Source: Candidatus Latescibacterota bacterium
Lineage (GTDB): Bacteria > JAAXHH01 > JACQVL01
Assembly (NCBI GenBank): GCA_016209865.1
Contig: JACQVL010000114.1
Coordinates: 1 to 17,711, forward strand
Length of the DNA stretch: 17,711 nt
Direction: 5' to 3'
This document shows, in pieces, positions 1 to 7,561 of the stretch. Below the pieces are notes generated by a model, which did not search any database, was not told the origin of the DNA, and was given only the letters and a program-made list of their open reading frames with translations. Numbering within the stretch: position 1 is the stretch's first letter; each line of letters begins with the position of its first letter. The position numbers and the translations under genes were made by a program.

Positions 1-141
1 ATCTTAGAGGCCTGGCAGGGGCAGGCGGCGGTGGTGACGAAGGACGGATCGGTGATCACGGCGTCGGTCGGGCTGGCGCATTTTTCGCGGTATGCGTTGG
101 GCGGGGACAAGAACAAGAAGGCCAAAGGCCGCGGCCGCTGA
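1..141 (+). CDS. 3' end of a ZU5-like domain protein, paralogue of the next gene
   Basis: Reading frame 1 is open from the window edge to a TGA at 139-141 and encodes about 46 residues. The stretch around W5 (EAWQGQAAVVTKDGSVITA) and then HFSRYALGG aligns closely with the C-terminus of the neighbouring lipoprotein (WEAQGATISKQGSTITARV, then HFSQYALGG). The two are therefore tandem paralogues, which is a direct observation. Unlike its neighbour, this copy ends in a basic lysine/arginine-rich tail after the GG. The pattern of Trp-Glu, a short beta strand and a terminal HFS-Tyr-Ala motif is usual at the end of bacterial ZU5-like domains. The start and any signal peptide lie outside the window. 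It is probably also exported, by analogy only. Confidence 0.75.
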   Translation: MLEAWQGQAAVVTKDGSVITASVGLAHFSRYALGGDKNKKAKGRGR

Positions 142-222
142 GTCATGAGTTGCAGAGGCATAGTGAAGACGAGTAACCTGTAAACCTGAACCCAACAATC
201 TTCTTAGAAGGAGCTTGCCAGT

Positions 223-813
223 ATGTCTTCCCGCGTATCATTCCGTCACCTGCTGCATGGAGCAGGTCTCATCGTTGTCTCAGCGTTGTTGGTGCTGGCC
301 GGATGCTCGACGTCCAACAGTCCGTTCACCCCGGAGATGACGACCGGGACGACGCACATCATCCCGGCGACGCAGTTCGTCCCCCTTACCCTGCACACGT
401 CTGGCCGTGCGGGCATCATGACCAAACCCGTCTCCACGACGAAACGGGTGCTCGCCGCGGACGGTGGGTCGGTGGAAGTGGTCGGCAATCTTTACAAATA
501 CAGCGTGGATGTCCCGTCTGATGCGCTTCCTCAGGACGCGGACATGTCGATCGCCATCCCGGATGATGGGAATGCGTTGGTCGTGTTAGGGCCTCATGGG
601 GTGCAATTCAAGACGCCCGTGACCCTCGAAATCAGCGCCGAATTCCCCGGAACAAACTATGGGGTGCTGAAAAAGACCCTCGATATCTACTGGTACAACC
701 CCGACACCGGGATGTGGGAAGCCCAGGGGGCCACGATCTCGAAGCAGGGATCGACGATTACCGCCAGGGTCCGGCTGAATCACTTCTCCCAGTATGCGTT
801 GGGGGGTCAGTAA
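223..813 (+). CDS. Lipoprotein with a ZU5-like beta-sandwich domain
   Basis: This 196-residue protein starts with a basic stretch, a hydrophobic core (residues 13-25) and a lipobox LAGC with the lipidated Cys at position 28. It should therefore be exported, cleaved by signal peptidase II and anchored to a membrane. A low-complexity Thr/Pro-rich linker (29-72) leads to a single beta domain (about 75-193). That domain begins with DGGSVEV, contains VPSDALPQDADMSIAI and GPHGVQFKTPVTLEI, and ends in W-E-A and HFSQYALGG, the pattern of ZU5-like domains in bacterial surface proteins. No catalytic residues are visible, so a structural or adhesion role is likely but unproven. The ATG is preceded by AGAAGGAG (206-213) at good spacing. 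It follows a paralogue by 81 bases, probably in the same transcript. Confidence 0.85.
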   Translation: MSSRVSFRHLLHGAGLIVVSALLVLAGCSTSNSPFTPEMTTGTTHIIPATQFVPLTLHTSGRAGIMTKPVSTTKRVLAADGGSVEVVGNLYKYSVDVPSDALPQDADMSIAIPDDGNALVVLGPHGVQFKTPVTLEISAEFPGTNYGVLKKTLDIYWYNPDTGMWEAQGATISKQGSTITARVRLNHFSQYALGGQ

Positions 814-867
814 ACCGTCAACCGGGACGCGTCTGACGCACGGCGCGCCGGTGGAGATACTGAGACG

Positions 868-1170
868 ATGCACCATCACCCTGACACCAAGAAAACCGGG
901 ATGACCTGCCCGGCCTGTGGAAGCACCGACCTGTATCGATCCAGGCGGCGCTGGTATGAACGACTCTTCAACTGGCTCCTGTGGCCTCACCAGCGGCCGT
1001 ATCGGTGCTCCACGTGCCGGGCCCGGTTCTGGGTATCCCGGCCCGCACGGGCCTGGCGGTATACGGTGTCTTCCCGGCTCCATCGAATGACGGGGCGTTT
1101 GCACTGGTATGTCGGGGTCATGCTCCTCATCCTGCTGACCGCATGGCTCGTCAACGCACTCCATGCCTGA
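868..1170 (+). CDS. Small zinc-ribbon membrane protein
   Basis: The 100-residue product has two CxxC knuckles, C14-P-A-C17 and C47-S-T-C50, which together could bind one zinc ion as a zinc ribbon. Between them lies a basic segment with the RSRRRWYERL pattern. A C-terminal hydrophobic segment (about residues 79-99) should form one transmembrane helix, placing the zinc ribbon in the cytoplasm if the basic residues stay inside. Small proteins of this type, with CPxCGS...RSRRR...RPYRCxxCxxRFW, are scattered through environmental bacteria and have no established function. The start is ATG with a weak GGAGA about ten bases upstream. It is 54 bases behind the lipoprotein gene. Whether the two share a role is unknown. 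Confidence 0.75.
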   Translation: MHHHPDTKKTGMTCPACGSTDLYRSRRRWYERLFNWLLWPHQRPYRCSTCRARFWVSRPARAWRYTVSSRLHRMTGRLHWYVGVMLLILLTAWLVNALHA

Positions 1171-1397
1171 GTAGACAGTCCGCCGTCCAACCTCGGAACC
1201 ACGTTCCCGTAACTCCTCCATCCGTCCACGACACCGCCTTCCGTACAATCCCTTCGTGGTCTACACGGACTTGACAAGCCACGAAGAGGGTCGTATAATA
1301 GCGACTCATCTGACTCCAGTTTCAAAACTGAGAACGGTCGATCCCTGTTCTTGCGCGTTCACACGTGCCGGTTCCCTACACACAGGAGCAGGACACC
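1171..1397 (+). promoter_or_regulatory. Consensus sigma-70 promoter and leader for the GH28-like gene
   Basis: The gap between the zinc-ribbon gene and the GH28-like gene contains TTGACA (1271-1276) and TATAAT (1294-1299) separated by exactly 17 bases. This is a perfect match to the housekeeping consensus. Transcription should begin near 1306, giving a leader of roughly 90 bases before the ATG at 1398. No operator-like palindrome, riboswitch fold or small ORF with a good ribosome site was seen in the leader. The location makes the GH28-like gene the probable first gene of a new transcription unit. Confidence 0.75.
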
Positions 1398-2762
1398 ATG
1401 CACATCTTCAACGTGAGAGACTTCGGCGCGACCGGACAGAAAGCGCAGGATGCTCAGACCGCCATCCAGGCCGCGATCGACGCCTGTGCGGCGGCCGGCG
1501 GGGGGATGGTCTACGTCCCGCCCGGTGCGTACACGACGGGCACCTTGCATCTACGCAGCCACCTTCGCCTGTTCGTCGAAGCCGGTGCCACGATCTTCTC
1601 CTCCAAGAACCCGGATGCGTTCGACAAACGAGGCCTGTTCTACGGGGAAGACGTCGAGCATCTCACGATCGAAGGGCGGGGCACGATCCACGGCCAGGCC
1701 GAGTATGAATGGCGGCTCAGCGACCACGATGACCGGTACATTCTGCCCAATCAGCGGCGGATGGAGGCGCTGAGCAAGCCGCTGATGCGCGCCTTTCCGA
1801 CGAAGAACAGCATCGGCAACCTGGTCCTGCTCCTCCGCTGCACAGACGTCCTCATCCAGAGCCTCTCCTTCATCGATTCCCCATCGTGGACGATGCACCT
1901 CTACGGCTGCGAACGGCTGGTGATCGATGGGGTCTACATTCGCACCAGCCGGAAAGCCGGGGTCTGGGCGGATGGGATCGACCCGGATGGCTGTAAGGAT
2001 GTTCGCATCTCGAATTGCACGATCGATACCGGGGACGATGCCCTGGTCTTCTACTCGGCGAACATCTACGGCCCGGCGCTGCCGTGTGAGAACATCACCG
2101 TCACCAACTGCCGCCTGAGTTCGGCGTCGAGCGCCCTGAAGTTCTGCGACGGCAACATGAATTGTATCCGCAACGTGACGATCGACAATTGTGTGATCAC
2201 CGACTCCAACCGGGGTCTGGCGTTTATGGTCTTTGACGGCGGCTACGTCAGCGATGTCGTGATCTCCAACCTGACGATCGACTGCATCCGGTATGATTGG
2301 TTCTGGTGGGGCGACGGTGATCCGTTCCATTTCAACGTCATCCGACGCAGCGAAATCCATCCGGAGATTGCGCGGCCGGATGAGCCCCCGGCCGGGAGCA
2401 TTCGTAACGTCCTGATCAAAAACGTCATCGCCCGCGGGAAAGGTCCCAGCGTGATCAACGGCCATCCGCAGAGTTGGCTGGACGGCGTCACGATGGAGGA
2501 CATCACGCTCATCGTCGCGACCGACCTTGCCGCGCCCTACCAGAAACCCGGCCACGCCCTGACAGTCCAGCGAGCCAAAAACTTCCGGCTGGATCACGTC
2601 GAGGTCATCTGGGACGAGCCGCACGCGGACGACTGGCAGAGCGCCCTGTACGTCGAGGATGTGCAGGGGCTGGAACTGTCCGGGTTCAAGGGCCGGCAAG
2701 CTCCGGGGAGCGCCCATCCGGCGGTGCTGTTCAACCGGGTCGCAGACGCGATCATCCGCTGA
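1398..2762 (+). CDS. GH28-family (polygalacturonase-like) right-handed beta-helix protein
   Basis: The 454-residue protein begins with the FNVRDFGATG motif of pectin-lyase-fold and GH28 proteins, followed by AIQAAIDAC and a PPGAY turn. It then runs as repeated short beta strands (for example VRISNCTI and VTIDNCVI), the coils of a parallel beta helix. GH28 catalytic positions are partly kept: DPDG at 195-198 corresponds to NTDG, and GDD is at 212-214. The usual GHG motif is replaced by SSASS near 241-245, and RIK by NRG near 281-283. There is no signal peptide, so the protein appears cytoplasmic. The ATG at 1398 is chosen over a GTG 33 bases upstream because AGGAG (1384-1388) is well placed. 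Galacturonide or rhamnogalacturonan oligomer hydrolysis is the family expectation; the exact substrate is unknown. Confidence 0.85.
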   Translation: MHIFNVRDFGATGQKAQDAQTAIQAAIDACAAAGGGMVYVPPGAYTTGTLHLRSHLRLFVEAGATIFSSKNPDAFDKRGLFYGEDVEHLTIEGRGTIHGQAEYEWRLSDHDDRYILPNQRRMEALSKPLMRAFPTKNSIGNLVLLLRCTDVLIQSLSFIDSPSWTMHLYGCERLVIDGVYIRTSRKAGVWADGIDPDGCKDVRISNCTIDTGDDALVFYSANIYGPALPCENITVTNCRLSSASSALKFCDGNMNCIRNVTIDNCVITDSNRGLAFMVFDGGYVSDVVISNLTIDCIRYDWFWWGDGDPFHFNVIRRSEIHPEIARPDEPPAGSIRNVLIKNVIARGKGPSVINGHPQSWLDGVTMEDITLIVATDLAAPYQKPGHALTVQRAKNFRLDHVEVIWDEPHADDWQSALYVEDVQGLELSGFKGRQAPGSAHPAVLFNRVADAIIR

Positions 2763-2818
2763 ACGCCGTCGACCGGAACTGGGTGAGGGAGGACAGAGAA
2801 CACCAGGAGGGACGATCG

Positions 2819-3661
2819 ATGGCAGAGGCGGGACGGCGGCTCCGGCTGGCGACCGGGATCGAGGTTTACTATGAGCGCGCTGGCGCGGGGGCGCCGGCAC
2901 TGGTGTTCGTGCATGGCGGGGGTGGACATTGCGGACACTGGCAGTTGCAGATGCCCTACTTTGCACGACTCACCACGGTGCTGACCTGCGACCTCCGGGG
3001 CCACGGACGCTCGGAGGTGCCGGGCGGACGGTACTCCATCGAAACCTTCGTCGATGACCTCTCGTCGCTCCTCGACCGCCTGGACATCGAGCGTCCTCTC
3101 GTAGTCGGCCACAGCCTGGGCGGCACGATCGCGCTGCGGTATGCGTTCGACTTTCCCGACCGGGTGTCCGGCATCGTCGTGGTGGATTCAGGGTATCACA
3201 GCCCGGTGCAGCGTCGAGACGACTGGCGTCAGCTCGTCGTGGCCCGGGCGAGTGACTATCAGGCCGCCCAGGCCGTGATGAGCCGGTACCACAGCTCACC
3301 CCACAGCGGCCGGGCCGCGTTCGTGGCGGAGGTGCTGGCGGCAACCCCGGCGACGCCTCCTCAGGTGATCAACGCGACACACTACGGCCTGCTGACCTTC
3401 TGCAGTTCGGCGGCGGCCTCGTTTCTGACCTGCCCGGTGCTGGTGGTTGGGGCCGCCGACATGGACTACTGGCCGGGCGTGCAGGCCTGGGGCGAGTACG
3501 TCCCGCACGGCCGGCTCGTCGCCGTGCCCCGGTGCGGGCACTATCTCATGCTCGAACAGTCCGAGCGGTTCAACGCCGCCTTAGAGCAGTTTCTGGGGGA
3601 TGTGCGGACGGGAGTCGCGCCATCGGGCGGGCCGCCAGAGACTCCGCCCGGCTGGGTGTAG
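2819..3661 (+). CDS. Alpha/beta hydrolase
   Basis: This 280-residue protein has the full alpha/beta-hydrolase layout. An oxyanion-hole segment HGGGG lies near residues 32-36, and the strand and turn CDLRGHGRS are at 58-65. The nucleophile elbow GHSLGG has Ser99 at its centre, an acidic residue is at D214 or D216, and the catalytic His241 is in CGHYLMLEQ. The family includes esterases, lactonases, C-C hydrolases and dehalogenases, and the sequence does not decide among them. No signal peptide is present. The ATG at 2819 is preceded by AGGAGG (2805-2810). The frame stays open upstream into the GH28-like gene, but that extension overlaps conserved sequence and is not credible. It lies 56 bases behind the GH28-like gene and probably shares its transcript. 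Confidence 0.88.
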   Translation: MAEAGRRLRLATGIEVYYERAGAGAPALVFVHGGGGHCGHWQLQMPYFARLTTVLTCDLRGHGRSEVPGGRYSIETFVDDLSSLLDRLDIERPLVVGHSLGGTIALRYAFDFPDRVSGIVVVDSGYHSPVQRRDDWRQLVVARASDYQAAQAVMSRYHSSPHSGRAAFVAEVLAATPATPPQVINATHYGLLTFCSSAAASFLTCPVLVVGAADMDYWPGVQAWGEYVPHGRLVAVPRCGHYLMLEQSERFNAALEQFLGDVRTGVAPSGGPPETPPGWV

Positions 3662-3690
3662 CCGGCGTACGGCTTCGAGGTTCACCGGGG

Positions 3691-3734
3691 TCTTCCATTT
3701 CCCATTTCCCATTTTCTATTTTCTATTCCCATTT
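3691..3734. repeat. Low-complexity CCCATTT/TTCTATT spacer repeat
   Basis: The gap between the alpha/beta hydrolase and the thiamine diphosphate enzyme contains reiterated short units of the type CCCATTT and TTTTCTATT. It is strikingly T- and C-rich in an otherwise GC-rich region. It runs directly up to the ribosome-binding site AGGAGGGG of the next gene. A related purine-rich version, in opposite orientation, sits at 14885-14922. The pattern looks like slippage-generated simple sequence that has spread between genes; no function is visible. Confidence 0.6.
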
Positions 3735-3745
3735 AGGAGGGGTTG

Positions 3746-5377
3746 ATGACCGGGGTTGAACTGTTCGTCCAGACGCTTCAGGAGTGGGGCGTTTCCTTTC
3801 TCGCCACGTTGTGCGGTCATGGTCTCAACCCGCTCGACCTGGCGTGCCGGAACGCCGGGGTCCGGTTGGTGGATGTCCGCAACGAGCAGGCTGCGGGGTA
3901 TCTGGCTGAAGCGTACGGCCGGTTGACCGGTCAGGTCGGGGTGTGTGCCTCCAGCAGCGGCGTCGCCCACGCGAACGCGATGACGGGCGTCGTCAACGCC
4001 TCTTTGGACGGGGCGCCGATGCTGCTGGTTACCGGGTGCGGGCCCAGTGAGACGATCGGGATGGGGCATTTTCAGGATGTCGATCATGTGGCGCTCGCCG
4101 CGCCGGTCTGCAAATACGCCCGGATGATCGACCGGGCGGAGCGAGTGCCTCAGATCCTGCACGACGCGTTGACCGCCGCCCTGACCGGCCGTCCTGGCCC
4201 CGTCCATCTGACGTTCCCCCAAGACATCCAGACAGCGGACGTCGATCTGAGCCGGACGTGCCGTCCCCTCTCCTCGCCTCAACGCCTGGCGGCCCCAGGG
4301 GAGCTGCGTTTGATCGCGGAGGCAGCACGATGGCTCATCGAGGCCGAACGTCCCTTCCTGATCGCGGGCAGCGGCGTCCATTACGCGCGAGGGGAAGAGA
4401 CGTTGATCCTCCTGGCCCGGACTCAGTCGCTGCCCGTCGTCATCCCGATCTGGGATCGCGGGTGTCTCTCCCGGCCTCTCGATGAATTTATGGGGGTGAT
4501 CGGGGCGGCCAGTGGAGGCCCGTCGCTGCTACCGGACGCGGATGTGATCCTGATGGTGGGGGCGGCCTGCGATTACCGGGTGGGGTACCTGCAGCCGCCG
4601 GCGGTCTCGTCCGAGGCGCGAATTATCCGGGTCGATGCGGACCCGGAACACCTGCAGCGGGGAACCGGCGCACACCTGTCGATTTTAGGGGATCCCCGGC
4701 TCGTCACCGAGCAACTCGCCGAGGCGTGTACCGGAGGCGCCATTCAGTCTCACACCGTCTGGCTGCGGGAAGCGCAACGTCGCCGTCAGGCATTCCGCCA
4801 GCGCTGCCTGGATGCCAGGACGCGCGCGCCGGCCGGTCTGCACGCTCTCGACCTGCTCCGTGCGGTGCAGGCCGTGCTGACCGACGACACGATCCTCATC
4901 ATCGACGGCGGGAACATCGGACAGTGGGCGCATCAGGTCCTGTGCGACCGGTATCCAGGCCACTGGCTCACCTGTGGCGTGAGCGGGGTGGTGGGCTATG
5001 GGCTGCCGGCGGCCATGGCCGCTCGTCTGCGTTACCCAGACCGGCCGATCATCCTCCTCTCAGGGGATGGTGCGCTCACCTTCACGATCGCTGAGCTGGA
5101 GTCGGCTGCCCGGCAGGGGTTGGGGTTTGTCGTGCTGTTAGCCGATGATGCGGCGTGGGGGATCACGTTGACTGGGCACCAGCGCGCTTTCGGCATGGGG
5201 ATCACGAGCGAACTCGGCCCTATTCGCTTCGACCAGGTGGCCGAGGGTTTTGGCGCGCACGGGGTGTGCATTCGCCAGGCGGAGGAGATTGAACCCGCCC
5301 TCCGCCTGGGCCTCGCATCCGATCGTCCCGTCCTGATTCATGTGCCCGTCGTGCGGAGCAGTCCTACGGATGGGTAA
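3746..5377 (+). CDS. Thiamine diphosphate-dependent enzyme, acetolactate synthase-like
   Basis: The 543-residue product has the three domains of the acetolactate synthase/benzoylformate decarboxylase superfamily. The N-terminal pyrimidine-binding domain (about 1-170) carries the cofactor-activating Glu47 in VRNEQAAGYLAEAYGR. The central domain (about 190-325) has a Rossmann-like fold with RVDADP. The C-terminal domain (about 365-540) has the diphosphate/Mg motif GDG at 440-442. The second half of that motif reads ADDAAWG at 466-472, with Asp where most members have Asn (NDxxWG). Substrate cannot be read from sequence; 2-oxo acid decarboxylation or carboligation is the family reaction. ATG 3746 is preferred over TTG 3743 because of spacing from AGGAGGGG (3735-3742). 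The gene ends seven bases from the convergent DinB-like gene. Confidence 0.87.
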   Translation: MTGVELFVQTLQEWGVSFLATLCGHGLNPLDLACRNAGVRLVDVRNEQAAGYLAEAYGRLTGQVGVCASSSGVAHANAMTGVVNASLDGAPMLLVTGCGPSETIGMGHFQDVDHVALAAPVCKYARMIDRAERVPQILHDALTAALTGRPGPVHLTFPQDIQTADVDLSRTCRPLSSPQRLAAPGELRLIAEAARWLIEAERPFLIAGSGVHYARGEETLILLARTQSLPVVIPIWDRGCLSRPLDEFMGVIGAASGGPSLLPDADVILMVGAACDYRVGYLQPPAVSSEARIIRVDADPEHLQRGTGAHLSILGDPRLVTEQLAEACTGGAIQSHTVWLREAQRRRQAFRQRCLDARTRAPAGLHALDLLRAVQAVLTDDTILIIDGGNIGQWAHQVLCDRYPGHWLTCGVSGVVGYGLPAAMAARLRYPDRPIILLSGDGALTFTIAELESAARQGLGFVVLLADDAAWGITLTGHQRAFGMGITSELGPIRFDQVAEGFGAHGVCIRQAEEIEPALRLGLASDRPVLIHVPVVRSSPTDG

Positions 5378-5384
5378 CGGCTGG

Positions 5385-5897
5385 TCAGACAGTACGCCCG
5401 GCGTCCGGTTCATCAACCAGCGACGCGAGCCCCACCGCTCCCACGCTCTGCCCATCTCCCGTCACAACCCGCCGAAGATAACCCGCCTGGCCCAGGTGGA
5501 ACGCCAGGTGCGTGCTCAGATGGAACAGGAAGATGCCCGTGCGAAGCATCAACCCATTGACGACCACCGGGTACACCGCCCCCACCGAGTCTGTCGGAAG
5601 ACCCGTGAGGACTCGGTTCACGACCTCACGAGTCCGTGTGAGCTCGTCTGTGAGCGCCGCCCGCGAGACGCCTCGGCGGGAGAACTCGGCCGTCCGGTCC
5701 CGGACATACCCGGTCTGGCCCAGGATGGCCCCGATGAAGTGCTGGAGATTGCCGCAGGCGTGGAGTGCGAGAGTGCCCGCGGAATTGGCAATCCCCGGCA
5801 CGGTCTGCCACACTGTCTCGTCGTCGGGGAAGCGTTCGACCTCGCGCTGAAACGCTTCCAAATCCCGCACGATCAAGCGTCGAATGTCGTCGAACAT
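5385..5897 (-). CDS. DinB-family four-helix-bundle protein
   Basis: The 170-residue product has the DinB/YfiT-like pattern. His46 lies in LALHACGNLQHFI, and HLSTHLAFHLGQ holds His126, His130 and His134, the last two in the HxxxHxGQ arrangement that binds a divalent metal. Family members include bacillithiol or mycothiol S-transferases and damage-inducible proteins; which applies here is unknown. The protein is soluble. The ATG at 5897 has a strong GAAGGAGAGG just upstream. An alternative ATG at 5912 overlaps the stop of the upstream glycosidase-like gene as ATGA and would add five residues. Either way the two genes are translationally linked. A longer open frame further upstream lies inside the neighbour and is rejected. 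Confidence 0.85.
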   Translation of the reverse strand: MFDDIRRLIVRDLEAFQREVERFPDDETVWQTVPGIANSAGTLALHACGNLQHFIGAILGQTGYVRDRTAEFSRRGVSRAALTDELTRTREVVNRVLTGLPTDSVGAVYPVVVNGLMLRTGIFLFHLSTHLAFHLGQAGYLRRVVTGDGQSVGAVGLASLVDEPDAGRTV

Positions 5898-5908
5898 CGT
5901 CCTCTCCT

Positions 5909-7561
5909 TCATACGGCACCCCTTTCTTTGCAGAGGCTTGAAGAAGCCAGGAACCGGAACGCGAACAGGCGTGCGTTCTCTAACTGGAACCGAAGACGGA
6001 TGGGATGTCCGGCCAAACCCGCAAGATACGCGTCGGGGCGCCACTGGATCGGGGCCAGACAGTGACGAAAACGCGCGGTGTCCTCGGTGAGTGGCTGGCA
6101 GTGGCGTCCCTCGAACCCTGGGATGACGTGTCCCTCGTCGTCGAGCACCTCGACTCGCACGCGTCCCACTCCGGCGTCGGCGTTGATCCACAGAGCATGT
6201 CCGGTGGTCGTCACGGGCTGGGTGACGACCGTGCCGCTCCGACCAGGGTCACTGTCCCAGGACGCAAACCCATCGCGCCGGAGGACGGCCCGTCCGATGG
6301 CTGCGGACCAGGGCCGGGTCATCGGGGCGTGGTGCACGGTGTCGAACCCCCCGTAATAGAAGAGCATCTGGGTCTCTGCCAGAATCGGGTCGGTCGGGGC
6401 CAAGACCATCCCGCTATCGAACGCGCCAGGGGGACCCAGTCCCAGGAAGTTGCCCCGCCACGGTCGAGACCAGGTCAGTCCATCCCGGCTAAAGGCGAAT
6501 TGCTGCTCGAAATGCCCCCGTTCGTCGTGCATCGTCAAAACGCCGAGATAATAGTGGCCGTAAGAGAGGACGAACAGGTACTGGATATTCGCGTCCGGCC
6601 GGTCCCGTTCGTCGGTCCGCAGCACGACCTGCTCGTGCCGCCAGTGTCGCCAATCCTCGCTCTCGGCCCACGCCTGGACGCGCCGGGCATGCCAGGCTCC
6701 GGTGAGGGGCGCCCCGCCGCCATCGTCCGGGCCCTGATGGCCGGTGCGCAATACCAAGACCACATCCTCCACCTCGGCCTTTGCCTCAGGATGAAAGTGG
6801 ATGCGGGGGCCGCGAAGCGCGGTGAGACCGTCCGCGTGCAGGTGGTGATCAAAACTCGGAAAATGGGCGACGACGGGTCGAAAGCCGGTCGGATGACTCG
6901 GGTCGGGGGTTTCCCCCGTGACTTCCCAGACCTTGAAATACGCGACGAAACGATGACGCTGAGGGTCCCACATAGCGTGGATGATGTCGGAGGGCACGCG
7001 CCAGACGGGGTTGGCCCGCTCCTCCGTCCATCGGCGTCCATCCGGCGAGTAGGAGATGAACTCGCCGTCGTAGGTAAAGCGGATGCCCTTATAGCGCTGC
7101 GCTGGAGGACAATCGGGACGCGGATCGCGCACCACGGAGCGCGCGGCCTTCTCCGGGTGGGGGCCGCCGGTGAGCATATTCCGGGCCGGCTGGCCCTGGA
7201 AGGTTTCAAGCCCCAGGTCGGGCTTCATCCAGGTCAGGCCATCGGCTGAGACAGCCAGCCCCCAACGGTAGTGGTTATCTTCCACCCGGAATCCGACGTA
7301 CCACAGATCGTAGTGATGGGCTTCGGGATTCCACAGCAGTCGTGTTCCCCAAGTATACGGCCCACGTCCTTCCCAAGGTTCGGAGGCCGCGATAATGGGA
7401 GAAGCGGGGTCCTTGATGGCGCCATAAAACGTCTGATGGCACGCTCTCGTTTCTGCGACCACGTCCTCATCCAGCAGCAGGACGGGATCAGTCCCGATGT
7501 CGAGGGATGGTTGCCTGTGTATGGTGACCTCCGTTCTCCCACACAGGGATGTGTCCACCAA
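5909..7561 (-). CDS. Glycosidase-like five-bladed beta-propeller protein (GH32/GH43-type) with C-terminal beta domain
   Basis: The protein shows repeated propeller-blade patterns such as LWYVGFR, AVSADGLTWMKPDLGL, ISYSPDGRRW, AFSRDGLTWSRP and MLFYYGGFD. These are typical of GH32/GH43-like proteins from planctomycete-type environmental bacteria. The propeller spans about residues 20-435. The C-terminal 110 residues, with GRVRVEVLDDEGHVIPGF and IRLRFQLENARLFAFRF, form the beta domain usual in that group. No signal peptide is seen. Glycan hydrolysis is expected but catalytic acids were not assigned with certainty. The start is doubtful. The frame opens with TTG 7561 and GTG 7558, neither with a good ribosome site. 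An excellent GGAGG lies five bases before an ATA codon at 7522-7520, where homologues would be expected to begin. Confidence 0.82.
   Translation of the reverse strand: MVDTSLCGRTEVTIHRQPSLDIGTDPVLLLDEDVVAETRACHQTFYGAIKDPASPIIAASEPWEGRGPYTWGTRLLWNPEAHHYDLWYVGFRVEDNHYRWGLAVSADGLTWMKPDLGLETFQGQPARNMLTGGPHPEKAARSVVRDPRPDCPPAQRYKGIRFTYDGEFISYSPDGRRWTEERANPVWRVPSDIIHAMWDPQRHRFVAYFKVWEVTGETPDPSHPTGFRPVVAHFPSFDHHLHADGLTALRGPRIHFHPEAKAEVEDVVLVLRTGHQGPDDGGGAPLTGAWHARRVQAWAESEDWRHWRHEQVVLRTDERDRPDANIQYLFVLSYGHYYLGVLTMHDERGHFEQQFAFSRDGLTWSRPWRGNFLGLGPPGAFDSGMVLAPTDPILAETQMLFYYGGFDTVHHAPMTRPWSAAIGRAVLRRDGFASWDSDPGRSGTVVTQPVTTTGHALWINADAGVGRVRVEVLDDEGHVIPGFEGRHCQPLTEDTARFRHCLAPIQWRPDAYLAGLAGHPIRLRFQLENARLFAFRFLASSSLCKERGAV

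Noticed and set aside
1551-2966. Long - strand frame opposite the GH28-like and hydrolase genes
   Set aside because: It crosses two unrelated, well supported genes on the other strand and shows no recognisable motif.
6005-7249. Long + strand open frame of more than 400 codons opposite the propeller gene
   Set aside because: It is antisense to a protein with clear conserved blade motifs, has no ribosome site and an arginine/glycine/proline-heavy composition typical of shadow frames in GC-rich DNA.
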